Shown piece by piece: positions 42,175 through 51,415 of a DNA stretch of 64,000 bases. Under the pieces are notes generated by a model. It ran no database searches. It was given only the letters and a program-made list of their open reading frames with translations, and was not told the origin of the DNA. The stretch comes from Fidelibacterota bacterium. Its GTDB lineage: Bacteria; Fidelibacterota; UBA2242; JAFGTP01. The position numbers and the translations under genes are program-made. The stretch covers positions 124,001 through 188,000 of the forward strand of contig JAFGTP010000040.1 of NCBI GenBank assembly GCA_016934035.1. Direction: 5' to 3'. Numbering within the stretch: the first letter of the stretch is position 1; the number at the start of each line of letters is the position of its first letter.

Positions 42175-44619
42175 CTAACCTTTACCTAAAACCACCGTCA
42201 CCTTATGCACCTGATTATCAGCGAAAACCGGCAGAATATTTCCGTTGATCACTTTCCCGTCAACTTCCACGGATTTTACGCCTTTGGAAATGTTGTCCGG
42301 ATTCAGCACAGTAATTTGATAGGTTGCATTCTGGAATTTGCGGGTCACTTTGTATTCTTTCCAGGATGTGGGGATACAGGGATCGATTTTCAATCCGTTA
42401 AATTCCGGCTGGACACCCAAAATGGCCTGTGAAATGGCCACAAAGGACCAGGCGGCTGTTCCGGTAAGCCAGGAATTTTTTCCCTCTCCAGGAGTAGGAG
42501 CATCGGAGCCGGCTGTCATCTGGGAGTAGACATAGGGTTCGGCCCTGTAGGTCTCAATCTGGCTTTCCTTGGATGCCGGCAAAATGGCTTTGTAATATTC
42601 CATGGCCTGATTGCCATGTCCGAGTAGGGTTTCTGCAATCTGTATCCAGGTGTTGTTGTGAGTAAAGATACCGGCATTTTCCTTGTAGCCCGGCGGATAG
42701 GAACTCACTTCACCCAGGTTCAGGTGGTAGGTCTGATAGGCCGGTTGCTGCAGTTTGATACCGTTGGGTTCGGCCAGATATTTTTTGACACTGTGCAGGG
42801 CTTTTTCTGCATAGCCGTTTTCCAGACCGGCTTTACCGAGGATACACCAGCCCTGGGACTCGATGAAGATTTTTCCCTCCTCACACTCTTTGGAACCGAT
42901 GACCTTTCCTGCGGCGTCGTAAGCGCGTTTGAACCATTCTCCGTCCCAGCCATGTTGGTAAATTTTTTGGCGCATTTCTTCACCTTTTAAGGTGGTGGCT
43001 GCTGCCTGTTCTTTTTGGCCCAGTACCTGATAAATGGCTTCCATATCATCGCAGGCACGGCAAAATAGTCCGGCAATCATCACTGATTCCGCAGTCTTGC
43101 CATCCCCATTGTCTACAGCCAGTTGAAAACTTTCGCCAGGTGTGGATGAGTGGCAATTGAGATTGAGGCAATCATTCCAGTCCGCATGTCCGATTAGGGG
43201 CAAACCATGCGGACCGAGATTTTGCAGGGTAAAATCAATCGATAATTCCAGGTGGTCCATCAGGGTTTCTGTTTTTTCGGCTTTGTCGGCGTAACCGATT
43301 TTTTTATCGAGAATCGTGAAATCACCGGTTTCTTTCAGATAGGCGGTTGTGGATAAAATCAACCAGAGATGATCGTCCATAAAACCGCCACCGATGTCGG
43401 CATTGCCTTTTTTGGTCAGAGGTTGGTACTGGTGATAACAGGTCCCGTCGGATAGCTGGGTTGAGGCGATATCAAGGATTCGTTGACGAGCGCGTTGAGG
43501 CTGATAGTGGACATAGCCGAGAACGTCCTGATTAGAGTCCCGGTAACCCATACCCCGTCCGATACCGGATTCATAAAAGGAAGTGGCCCTGGAAAAATTC
43601 AAGGTGGCCATACATTGATACTGGTTCCAGATATTGACAGACCGGTCAACATTTTCGTCATCAGTGCGGGCCTGGTAGACGGAAAGCCATTCTGACCATT
43701 GGTTTTTTAATTGCTGAAAAGCCTTTTCGGCTACGGAATTTTCGTAGAATTCAGCTTGGATGCTTGTATATTCAGCTTTATTGATTACATGTGGTGCAAT
43801 GAATTTTTTATTTTGGTCATTCTCAGCATATCCCAGCAGGAAGGTCATTTTTTCTTCATCACCGGGTTGCACATTGAGATCAATTTGGTGGGATGCGATG
43901 GGCGCCCAGCCATAAGCAATACTATTTGCAGACTTTCCTACTTTTATTACTTGTGGCATTTCCAGACCATTATACATACCTACAAATGCATCGCGATTGG
44001 TGTCAAAGCCGGATATGGTCCGGTTCACTGAAAAATAGGCATAGTGGTTACGGCGCTCCCGATATTCGGTTTTGTGAAAAATTGCCGACCCTTCCACTTC
44101 CACTTGGCCAATGGAAAAATTTCGCTGAAAATTTGTCATGTCGTCCATAGCATCCCAGAGGCACCATTCCACGAAACTCCAAAGACGCAGATTTTTCGGT
44201 TTATCACTCAGGTTTTTGATGGAAACCATCCAGACTTCATGACGATAGCCCAGGGGGATGAAGAAAGTGATTTTCACTTCCACACCATTCTTTTGTCCCG
44301 TGATGGTGGTGTACCCGAGACCGTGACGGCATTCATAATGGTCCAGGTCCTTCCGCATGGGCTTCCACATCGGTGTCCAGGAATCATCACCACCCTGAAT
44401 GTACAGATAACGACCATTGTTGTCCATTGGAATCGAGTTGTAACGGTAACGGGTGAGGCGACGCAGTTTCGCATCCTGATAAAAAGTATACCCGCCGGCT
44501 GTATTGGATATAATTCCGAAGAATTCTTCACTTCCCAGGTAATTGATCCATGGTAGCGGCGTGTCCGGTCGGTTAACCACATATTCTTTGTTTTTATCGT
44601 CAAAATATCCGTATTTCAT
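42175..44619 (-). CDS. Cellobiose phosphorylase (GH94)
   Basis: An 814-residue cytoplasmic GH94 enzyme of standard length. It carries IGRGMGYRDSNQDVLGYVH, the following ARQRILDIASTQLSDGTCYHQYQPL and GNADIGGGFMDDHLWLI segments, and the catalytic region HADWNDCLNLN (acid Asp within D480-D483). These are the cellobiose phosphorylase signatures. It converts cellobiose and phosphate to glucose 1-phosphate and glucose, saving ATP. CAGGAGA precedes the ATG, which lies 74 bp after the GH9 stop. Confidence 0.93.
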   Translation of the reverse strand: MKYGYFDDKNKEYVVNRPDTPLPWINYLGSEEFFGIISNTAGGYTFYQDAKLRRLTRYRYNSIPMDNNGRYLYIQGGDDSWTPMWKPMRKDLDHYECRHGLGYTTITGQKNGVEVKITFFIPLGYRHEVWMVSIKNLSDKPKNLRLWSFVEWCLWDAMDDMTNFQRNFSIGQVEVEGSAIFHKTEYRERRNHYAYFSVNRTISGFDTNRDAFVGMYNGLEMPQVIKVGKSANSIAYGWAPIASHQIDLNVQPGDEEKMTFLLGYAENDQNKKFIAPHVINKAEYTSIQAEFYENSVAEKAFQQLKNQWSEWLSVYQARTDDENVDRSVNIWNQYQCMATLNFSRATSFYESGIGRGMGYRDSNQDVLGYVHYQPQRARQRILDIASTQLSDGTCYHQYQPLTKKGNADIGGGFMDDHLWLILSTTAYLKETGDFTILDKKIGYADKAEKTETLMDHLELSIDFTLQNLGPHGLPLIGHADWNDCLNLNCHSSTPGESFQLAVDNGDGKTAESVMIAGLFCRACDDMEAIYQVLGQKEQAAATTLKGEEMRQKIYQHGWDGEWFKRAYDAAGKVIGSKECEEGKIFIESQGWCILGKAGLENGYAEKALHSVKKYLAEPNGIKLQQPAYQTYHLNLGEVSSYPPGYKENAGIFTHNNTWIQIAETLLGHGNQAMEYYKAILPASKESQIETYRAEPYVYSQMTAGSDAPTPGEGKNSWLTGTAAWSFVAISQAILGVQPEFNGLKIDPCIPTSWKEYKVTRKFQNATYQITVLNPDNISKGVKSVEVDGKVINGNILPVFADNQVHKVTVVLGKG

Positions 44620-44693
44620 ATTTTTATTCTCCTGATAGTTTTAATTGATCTTTTGGTTTTATTTAGATTGTTTTATGTCATTGTGAGGGGTAT

Positions 44694-46385
44694 TTATTGA
44701 TGGGGTCTATTTAAATATCCGGCATAAGCCACCAGAATCGCATTCCAGTTGATGCAGGTTTCATTGGAAGCATAACTGTCCCTGGAATCCACATAGCAAA
44801 AGGCTGGCGGTGTTTTTTCATTGTACAATTCTTGTAACAGAGGATCCTGCAGATTTTCATTGGGCCCACCAACCAGAAATCCGGGGTATATGGACCCGTC
44901 ATGGGTGAGCGAACAAATTCGATTGTGGACATTGACGGGATATTTCTCGCCAAACCCGGTGACAAAAGAGAGGTTCAGCCCATTAGCGCCCAAAATGAAA
45001 TGAATTTGGTGAACGGCCGCTTTCCTGTAAGGATCATTGGTGAATTCGTAGCCACCGGCCAGCAGGATAAAGCCAAAATTCAGATCAATCTGCAAGGAAC
45101 CCCAGCGATAGTCACCCGAATTCAGCAGGACGCCATAGCCATTGGTTTGATATCTGGTCAGCATCATCTCGCAAAAATTTTGCCACTCTTTGGACAAGTG
45201 CTGTTTTAATTGAGGATTACTGCGATTTGGGGCTAGTTTTACATAGCTGACGACACCGAAGGGCGCCACATTGCACCAGGAAATTTCATTGGGAAACAGT
45301 GTGATTTTATCTGCTGCGGCAGTTATGGAATCCTCAAAGGATTTATCCTTAAAAGTGCGGTACATTTCAACTGCTGCCCAGAATCGTTCATCGGCATCAT
45401 TTTCGTCGCCATAAGTCCCGGTTCGAATATCTTCGGGGTTTTGAAAGCCGCCCTGGGGAATATTTTCTGTATGCATTTCCAGGTAATACCAGGCCCTCAG
45501 TGCAGCTGCTTTGCATTGATTGGCAAAGGGCTTATCAAATTTTTTAAATATCCGTGCTGCCTGTGCCGCTGCAATTGTAAAATCGGCTGTTGCGGCCGTG
45601 GTTTTGATCATCAGGACTTGGGTCTTTTTATCTTCATGGGGTTTGAGATCAAGTGATTGAAAAGCTGGTTCAGTGACTTTGTGGAACAATCCGCCGTCTT
45701 CATCCTGCATTTTCAACATCCATTCCATTTCATACCGGATCTCATCCAGCAAATCCGGGATGCGGTTTTTACTTTCGGGAATACCGATAGTGTCGCTTTG
45801 AAACCCTTCCGGAAATATTTCATAGGCCAACAACATGACAGCGACTGAATAGGCGCCATTGACAATATAGCGGCCGTAATCACCGGCATCATGCCAGCCT
45901 CCGGATACTTCCCGGAGACCGGATTTCTGTACATCTCTGTGATACTCCGCATCTTTGGTATGACAGGCGGGATGGACGAAATCACCGGCAAATTCCGATG
46001 TCAATTCCAACCCGCAGCGCTGAATGTAAAAAGTTTTCAGTGATTCCTGATAGAGATTATCATAAACATTTTGCCTGATGAAAAAGGACGCTGACCGGCC
46101 GTTTTTGGGTGTTTGAATTATGTATTCGCCGGCTTGCTGAAAGGGTGTGAAATCTCCCTCATAAATGGTTTGTCCTGTGGCCGGGTCGGATTGTTTTATT
46201 TCGTATATTTTCCCGGAATATACCTCTTTACCGGTGGTTTTTTCAACCAATGAAAAGGATTCATCTCCGTTTAGGAAATAAACCGGTTTTTGGGATTGGG
46301 ATAAATATCCGACCTGATTGACTGCGATTTGGGCAAAAACTGAATTGCAAAGGACAATCAAGGTGATTAAGGCTAATTTTTTCAT
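44694..46385 (-). CDS. GH9 cellulase with N-terminal Ig-like domain
   Basis: A 563-residue protein with a signal peptide (about 1-18, ending SVFAQ), a CelD_N-type Ig domain (about 20-105) and a GH9 (alpha/alpha)6 domain. GGWHDAGDYGRY holds Asp166 and the base Asp169, and YVDSRDSYASNETCINWNA holds the acid Glu542. Enzymes of this Ig-GH9 type are endo- or exo-acting on cellulose and cello-oligosaccharides. There is no carbohydrate-binding module or sorting domain, so it is likely periplasmic. It lies between two cytoplasmic phosphorylase genes, which suggests it trims imported oligosaccharides. Confidence 0.93.
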   Translation of the reverse strand: MKKLALITLIVLCNSVFAQIAVNQVGYLSQSQKPVYFLNGDESFSLVEKTTGKEVYSGKIYEIKQSDPATGQTIYEGDFTPFQQAGEYIIQTPKNGRSASFFIRQNVYDNLYQESLKTFYIQRCGLELTSEFAGDFVHPACHTKDAEYHRDVQKSGLREVSGGWHDAGDYGRYIVNGAYSVAVMLLAYEIFPEGFQSDTIGIPESKNRIPDLLDEIRYEMEWMLKMQDEDGGLFHKVTEPAFQSLDLKPHEDKKTQVLMIKTTAATADFTIAAAQAARIFKKFDKPFANQCKAAALRAWYYLEMHTENIPQGGFQNPEDIRTGTYGDENDADERFWAAVEMYRTFKDKSFEDSITAAADKITLFPNEISWCNVAPFGVVSYVKLAPNRSNPQLKQHLSKEWQNFCEMMLTRYQTNGYGVLLNSGDYRWGSLQIDLNFGFILLAGGYEFTNDPYRKAAVHQIHFILGANGLNLSFVTGFGEKYPVNVHNRICSLTHDGSIYPGFLVGGPNENLQDPLLQELYNEKTPPAFCYVDSRDSYASNETCINWNAILVAYAGYLNRPHQ

Positions 46386-46446
46386 TTGCTGACCTATTTT
46401 TTTTTGTTGTCCGTCATGGCTGTCCTGGAAGCTTTGGCAGGGGCAT

Positions 46447-48837
46447 TTAGCCCATGACTACGATAATTTCATTTTCTTCTTTCATCCCTTTTTCCGGAAT
46501 GAAATTGTCTTTCATCCTTACACCGTTAAGGGTGACGATCTTCACACCTTTTTGAACGCAATTGGGATTTTGGACCAATATATTCAGCGTTTTTCCGCGG
46601 AATTTTCGGACCATTCTGAATTCCCGCCAGGTATCGGGGATACAGGGATTAATTACCATTCCATTATAGTCCGGTTGCAGGCCCAGCACACAGGTCATTG
46701 TGGAATAGTAGGACCAGGAGGCCGTACCACTCAGCCAGGGCAGGCTGGAAGCGCCAAATCTTGGATGATGATGGCTGAAGGTTGACTGGCAGTAGACATA
46801 GGGTTCTATTTCCCGGACTTCGGCAATGTCATTGTAGGCCGAGGGGGTGTAGGCTTTTAGGTACTCAAAGGCACGATTGCCGTTTCCCAGCAGGGTTTCC
46901 GCGATAATGGCCCAGCCCTGAGTGTGACAAAAGATAGAGCCGTTTTCCTTGGAGCCTTTTGGGAAGAGTGTCGCTTTGATTACTGAGGGATCGGCGAATT
47001 CGTAGGGTTCACAAACGGTAATGCCATATTTAGTTGCAAGACGATTGTGAACTGATTCCATTGCTTTTTTGGCTTTTTCTTCCGTTGCGTGACCACTGAA
47101 AACCGCCCAGGATTGTGGGTTGAGCCACAACTTACCTTCGTCGCATTCTTCAGCTCCGAATTTCATCCCATCGTCACGATAAGCGCGCAGGTAATAGTTG
47201 CCGTCCCAGGCATATTCGTCTATATTTCTGTCTAATGTCGTCAGGTTTGCGGTGCCCCATTCCACTTCGGAAGGTTTGTTGAGCCTTGCGCAGATTTCAA
47301 TGTAGGTTTTCAATGCATAGCGTAATTGCATCGCCACAAAAACCGTTTCACCTTTCTGCCCTAATTCCAGACAGTCATTCCAGTCGGCGAGCAGTCCACA
47401 GGGCAGATTGTGAGCGCCGCTTCGTTCCAGATTAAATTCAATGGCGCGACGTAAATGTCCCAGCACTGTGGCTTCTCCTTTGTCAGCAAAGGGTAGAACC
47501 TCGTTGTAAAATTCCACATTACCGGTTTCTTTCACATAGGCCGGTACTGTGTTGAATAACCACATACAATCGTCAGAACGATATTCTTCTTCTTTGGGAG
47601 CTTTTTCTTTGCCGGGATGGTGGTCAAAAGGTTTTACAACCGGCATGGCGCCACCGGTAGAAACCTGTCCCGTAATCATGAGTCTCAGACGGTTTGCTGC
47701 TTCATCCGGAATGTTGTGCAGCACGCCCAGAATATCCTGCACAGTATCCCGATAGCCCAGCCCGTCTCGCTCTCCGCTGTAAACCAGACTGGCTGCCCGT
47801 GACCATGTGTATGTCATCATAGAATTGTAAGGATTCCAGACCTGCAGCATATTTTCAATATCTTTATCAGGAACTTCTACCTGCAATGCTGAAATACGAT
47901 TGTGCCAGTGATTGCGTACTTTTTGGAATTCCTCTTCGATTTTGCCTTCGGGTTTCAGGCTTTCAATGGCTTCCCGGCCTTCGCCGTCGGCTTTGCCAAT
48001 ACCCATAACAACAGTGAAGGATTGACTGGTTCCAGGGTCCAGTTCCATATCAATTTGCAGAACACCGCAACCGTTCCCGGAAACGGCTATGGAATTTGTA
48101 CATTGGCCCTTTTTAACAACTTCGGGGTTGTGATAGCTGTTATAGGTGCCGATGAAAACATTTTTGTCAGTGTCATAACCAGTTGGTTCTGCGCCAATCA
48201 ATCCCAGGAAGGAATGGCGGCAGGAGTCGCCTTTGGTAAAATCTTCTGGGGCATAGGGCAGATAAACATTCACACCATGATCAAGAATATTATTGATGAC
48301 CTTCATGGTCAGGGTATATTGTGAATATTGCAGGTTGAGAAAATCATTGTTCAAAATCCAATGTCCGGCGTATTCCACATAAGTAAAAAGACGCAATGTA
48401 CGCTTTTTGTCATCCGTGTTACTGATTTTTATCTGCCAGCATTCATGGTTTTTTCCAAGAGGAACGAAATATTTAGTTTCAGATTTTATCTTTGAATATT
48501 CCGATTCGATGATAGTGTATCCGGTGCCGTGGCGGCAGATGGATTTGTATTCATCAAGAGACTTGCCTACCGGTTGCCATGCCGATGACCAGTAATCGCC
48601 GGATTTCTGGTCGCGGATATAGAGATTGCGACCCGGTTGATCAATTGGTGTGTTGTTAAACATCAGACGCATGAATCGTCCCTGGGCGGCAGATTTATAA
48701 AAACTGTATCCGCCGGCATTGTTGGTGATAATGGCGCCATATTCAGTAGAACCGAGGTAATTGCTCCAGGATTTCGGTGTATTCGGACGCTCTATCACAT
48801 ATTCTTTATTTTTATTATCAAAATGTCCAAATCTCAT
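46447..48837 (-). CDS. GH94 phosphorylase, substrate not assigned
   Basis: A 796-residue GH94 enzyme, paralogous to the cellobiose phosphorylase but of another subgroup. It has ERDGLGYRDTVQDILGVLH, TGQVSTGGAMPVVKPF and LADWNDCLELG in place of the cellobiose-type loops. The conserved Asp of ADWND supports activity. Related subgroups act on chitobiose, cellodextrins or other beta-linked disaccharides. Given the GH130 and GH9 neighbours, a longer cello- or gluco-manno-oligosaccharide is likely. A strong GGAGG site precedes the ATG. Confidence 0.88.
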   Translation of the reverse strand: MRFGHFDNKNKEYVIERPNTPKSWSNYLGSTEYGAIITNNAGGYSFYKSAAQGRFMRLMFNNTPIDQPGRNLYIRDQKSGDYWSSAWQPVGKSLDEYKSICRHGTGYTIIESEYSKIKSETKYFVPLGKNHECWQIKISNTDDKKRTLRLFTYVEYAGHWILNNDFLNLQYSQYTLTMKVINNILDHGVNVYLPYAPEDFTKGDSCRHSFLGLIGAEPTGYDTDKNVFIGTYNSYHNPEVVKKGQCTNSIAVSGNGCGVLQIDMELDPGTSQSFTVVMGIGKADGEGREAIESLKPEGKIEEEFQKVRNHWHNRISALQVEVPDKDIENMLQVWNPYNSMMTYTWSRAASLVYSGERDGLGYRDTVQDILGVLHNIPDEAANRLRLMITGQVSTGGAMPVVKPFDHHPGKEKAPKEEEYRSDDCMWLFNTVPAYVKETGNVEFYNEVLPFADKGEATVLGHLRRAIEFNLERSGAHNLPCGLLADWNDCLELGQKGETVFVAMQLRYALKTYIEICARLNKPSEVEWGTANLTTLDRNIDEYAWDGNYYLRAYRDDGMKFGAEECDEGKLWLNPQSWAVFSGHATEEKAKKAMESVHNRLATKYGITVCEPYEFADPSVIKATLFPKGSKENGSIFCHTQGWAIIAETLLGNGNRAFEYLKAYTPSAYNDIAEVREIEPYVYCQSTFSHHHPRFGASSLPWLSGTASWSYYSTMTCVLGLQPDYNGMVINPCIPDTWREFRMVRKFRGKTLNILVQNPNCVQKGVKIVTLNGVRMKDNFIPEKGMKEENEIIVVMG

Positions 48838-48865
48838 TTAATTCCTCCGAGATTATTTTTTTAGG

Positions 48866-48958
48866 CATAGGTCGCAAAGTTCGCAGATAAGACGCAGAGT
48901 TTATAAACAAACTTTTTTCTGAATTACCTTTGCGTTCTCTTCTCACTTCGCGTTGAAT
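48866..48958. repeat. Dispersed repeat of the GCAAAG/CTTTGCG type inside the operon
   Basis: The segment holds TCGCAAAGTTCGCAG, GACGCAGAG, then CTTTGCGTTCTC and CACTTCGCGTT, an imperfect inverted array of the kind spread through many FCB and proteobacterial genomes. It separates GH130 from GH94 on one transcript. I see no second copy in the window. Confidence 0.45.
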
Positions 48959-49951
48959 TTAAAAGTCCTCAGAATTTTTTTTCATATAATCAAGCAATTC
49001 GTCGGCCTGTGTGAACGCCAGGGCTGTGTAAGTATCTGCTGCACCGTAATAAATGGCAATTTTTCCGGTATCGGCATCACAAATATTCGCACAAGGGAAC
49101 GCCACATTTGGCACAAAGCCCACGGTTTCATAGTCTTTTTCGGGTGTCAGCAGATAGTCCCTGGTTCGGTAAAGCACTTTTCCGGGATTATCGATGTCCA
49201 GGAGTACTGCACCAAAGCTGTAGACAAATCCATTACATGTGCCTGAAACGCCATGATAAAATAAAAGCCAGCCTTCGGTGGTTTCGATGGGGACCGGGCC
49301 GGCGCCGATTTTGGTGCCTTGCCACCACCCCTGGCCGCCTTTGCCCATCAGCCATTGATGATTACCCCAATGGACCATGTCCGGGCTTTCACTGATAAAT
49401 ATATCGCCAAAAGGAGTATGGCCGCTGTCGCTTGGGCGGCTCAGTAACAGGTATTTATCCTTAATTTTTCTCGGAAACAGCACACCATTACGGTTAAAAG
49501 GCATCAAGGGGTTCGGCAGGCGGACAAAGGTTTTGAAATCTTCGGTTTTGCCCAGTCCGATAGAGGCGCCGTGCATATCATCACACCAGGTGATATAATA
49601 TCTATTTTCAATTTCGACAAAGCGCGGATCATAGCCGTAACTGATGGGTTTTGGATTACCCTTTTCATCCACCCAGTTGATTGGGTCCGGACCAATTTCC
49701 CATTTCAGGGCATCTTTGCTGCGGCCGAAAAAAAGTGTTGCGCGGCCATTTTTCTGATCACCCCGAAAGACACCGGCAAATTCACCGTCCACCGGCAAAA
49801 CTGCGGAATTATAGATGCGGGCTGCTTTGGAAATCGGGTTCCATCCGATGATCGGGTTTTGGCTAAAGCGCCATACCGGTCCGGGGCAGCCGGCCGGTTT
49901 GGGTTCCCAGGGAATATTCGGAAGGGCCTTTCCGATAATTGTTTTTGTCAT
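48959..49951 (-). CDS. GH130 beta-1,4-mannooligosaccharide phosphorylase
   Basis: A 330-residue protein with a five-bladed beta-propeller GH130 fold. I start at ATG 49951. YGYDPRFVEI holds the catalytic Asp108. MPFNRNGVLFPRKI, LSRPSDSGHTPFGDIFISESPD and KIGAGPVPIETTEGWLLFYHGV match the mannooligosaccharide phosphorylase subgroup (GH130_2). It releases mannose 1-phosphate from beta-1,4-mannan fragments in the cytoplasm. It pairs with the GPH transporter upstream. Mannosyl-glucose specificity cannot be excluded from sequence alone. Confidence 0.92.
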   Translation of the reverse strand: MTKTIIGKALPNIPWEPKPAGCPGPVWRFSQNPIIGWNPISKAARIYNSAVLPVDGEFAGVFRGDQKNGRATLFFGRSKDALKWEIGPDPINWVDEKGNPKPISYGYDPRFVEIENRYYITWCDDMHGASIGLGKTEDFKTFVRLPNPLMPFNRNGVLFPRKIKDKYLLLSRPSDSGHTPFGDIFISESPDMVHWGNHQWLMGKGGQGWWQGTKIGAGPVPIETTEGWLLFYHGVSGTCNGFVYSFGAVLLDIDNPGKVLYRTRDYLLTPEKDYETVGFVPNVAFPCANICDADTGKIAIYYGAADTYTALAFTQADELLDYMKKNSEDF

Positions 49952-49998
49952 CAATTGTTCCTATTCATTCAAAGTGTGATTTTTTATGGCTAAAAAAA

Positions 49999-51402
49999 TT
50001 ATGCAACGGCATTGTCAAGTTTACGGCGTTCTGCCAACTCAGCTTCAATAATTTCCACTTTTTTGTCATTCAGCGGATAAAAGAATATAATGACTGCTGA
50101 TAAAAGCCCAAAAGCAGCGGGGATAATGCTGAAAAGAGCGATCAGGCCTTTTAAACTGCTGGCGGTTTGGACCTGGTTGGGTTCAAAGCCCACTCCAGAC
50201 ATGAGTTTGAGCGCGACAAAAGCACCGATAGCCCAACCGATTTTTTGAGACATGGTGCTGGCTGAAAAGACCAGACCGGTGGCACGGCAGCCGTTTTTCC
50301 ATTCCGCATAATCAGCTGTATCAGCATACATGGCCCATAATAAAACGCTCATGGGGCCTCCGGTGATAGAGCCCAGAATTTGCATAAAATAGATTAGCCC
50401 CAGTTGTCCGGCGTCGAGGAAATAAAAACTGGCAGTACTAAGAATAGAAATGATAAAATAGACTAAAAATATTTTTTTCTTTCCAACTCTTCGGGCTATC
50501 CAGTTGATTATAAAAACACCCAGGAGAGAGGATATTTGACCGATGGTATTAAAGGCTGAAACCAGGGCTTCAAAACTGTAGGTTTTTCCACCGAGAAGGC
50601 TGACTTTTTGTTCACCGATAACATATTTAAAATAATGGGCTGTAACACTGCCACGAACGGCCACAAAAAGAATAAAGGTTAATGTTCCCAGCAGGAGAAT
50701 GACCCAGGGACCGTTGGTGACCAACTCTTTCAAGTCTTTGATCACTGAGGTTTTCTGTGATTTTGGTGGGTGGACCCGTTCCCTGGTTCCTTTAAAAGCA
50801 ATGAGAAAGAATATTACTGCTGCGATTCCATATATTACAAAAGACAATTGCCAGCCCCGGGCGTCATTGCCTTTTCCCAGGCCTTTTACCATGGGCAACA
50901 GGGTTGCGCTGACAATAATTCCGGCTGCATAGGCAAAGATAAATTTGATGGAAGATACCGAAGTCCGCTCGTTGGAATCGGCAGAAATTACTCCAAGAAG
51001 AGCAGTATAAGGTATGTTGATGGCCGTATAAAGCATCATAATGAGTATGAAAGTGGTGTAGGCCCAGATCATTTTTCCGGCCATGCTAAATTCTGGAACC
51101 GTAAATGTGAACACACCAACAACGGCAAAGGGAATGCAGAGCCAGAGCAGGTAGGGCCGGAATTTTCCCCATCGTGTGACGGTCCGGTCTGCAACAACGC
51201 CCATCATCGGGTCATTGATGCCATCCCAAATTCGGCTGACTAAAAACATGGTTGCTGCCGCACTGGCGGGAATCAGAAATACGTCGGTGTAAAAAAAGGT
51301 AAAATACATCATGAAGGTTTGCCAGTAGAGCACTGAAGCCAGGTCACCAAATCCATAAGATAGTTTTTCAGTTAATTTTAATTTTTGCGTGTTGTTTTCC
51401 AT
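49999..51402 (-). CDS. GPH-family sugar:cation symporter
   Basis: A 467-residue inner membrane transporter with 12 predicted helices. SRIWDGINDPMMGVVADRTVTRWGKFRPYLLW (about residues 55-86) is the hallmark GPH (glycoside-pentoside-hexuronide) loop. GPH proteins move disaccharides or oligosaccharides with Na+ or H+. An AAGGGG site precedes the ATG, and the gene lies 13 bp after the lacI-type gene. I infer import of manno- or cello-oligosaccharides for the phosphorylases. Confidence 0.92.
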   Translation of the reverse strand: MENNTQKLKLTEKLSYGFGDLASVLYWQTFMMYFTFFYTDVFLIPASAAATMFLVSRIWDGINDPMMGVVADRTVTRWGKFRPYLLWLCIPFAVVGVFTFTVPEFSMAGKMIWAYTTFILIMMLYTAINIPYTALLGVISADSNERTSVSSIKFIFAYAAGIIVSATLLPMVKGLGKGNDARGWQLSFVIYGIAAVIFFLIAFKGTRERVHPPKSQKTSVIKDLKELVTNGPWVILLLGTLTFILFVAVRGSVTAHYFKYVIGEQKVSLLGGKTYSFEALVSAFNTIGQISSLLGVFIINWIARRVGKKKIFLVYFIISILSTASFYFLDAGQLGLIYFMQILGSITGGPMSVLLWAMYADTADYAEWKNGCRATGLVFSASTMSQKIGWAIGAFVALKLMSGVGFEPNQVQTASSLKGLIALFSIIPAAFGLLSAVIIFFYPLNDKKVEIIEAELAERRKLDNAVA

Positions 51403-51415
51403 TTTTATAATCCCC

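Noticed and set aside
44044-44556. 170-aa plus-strand ORF
   Set aside because: Antisense to the GH94 gene; no independent support.
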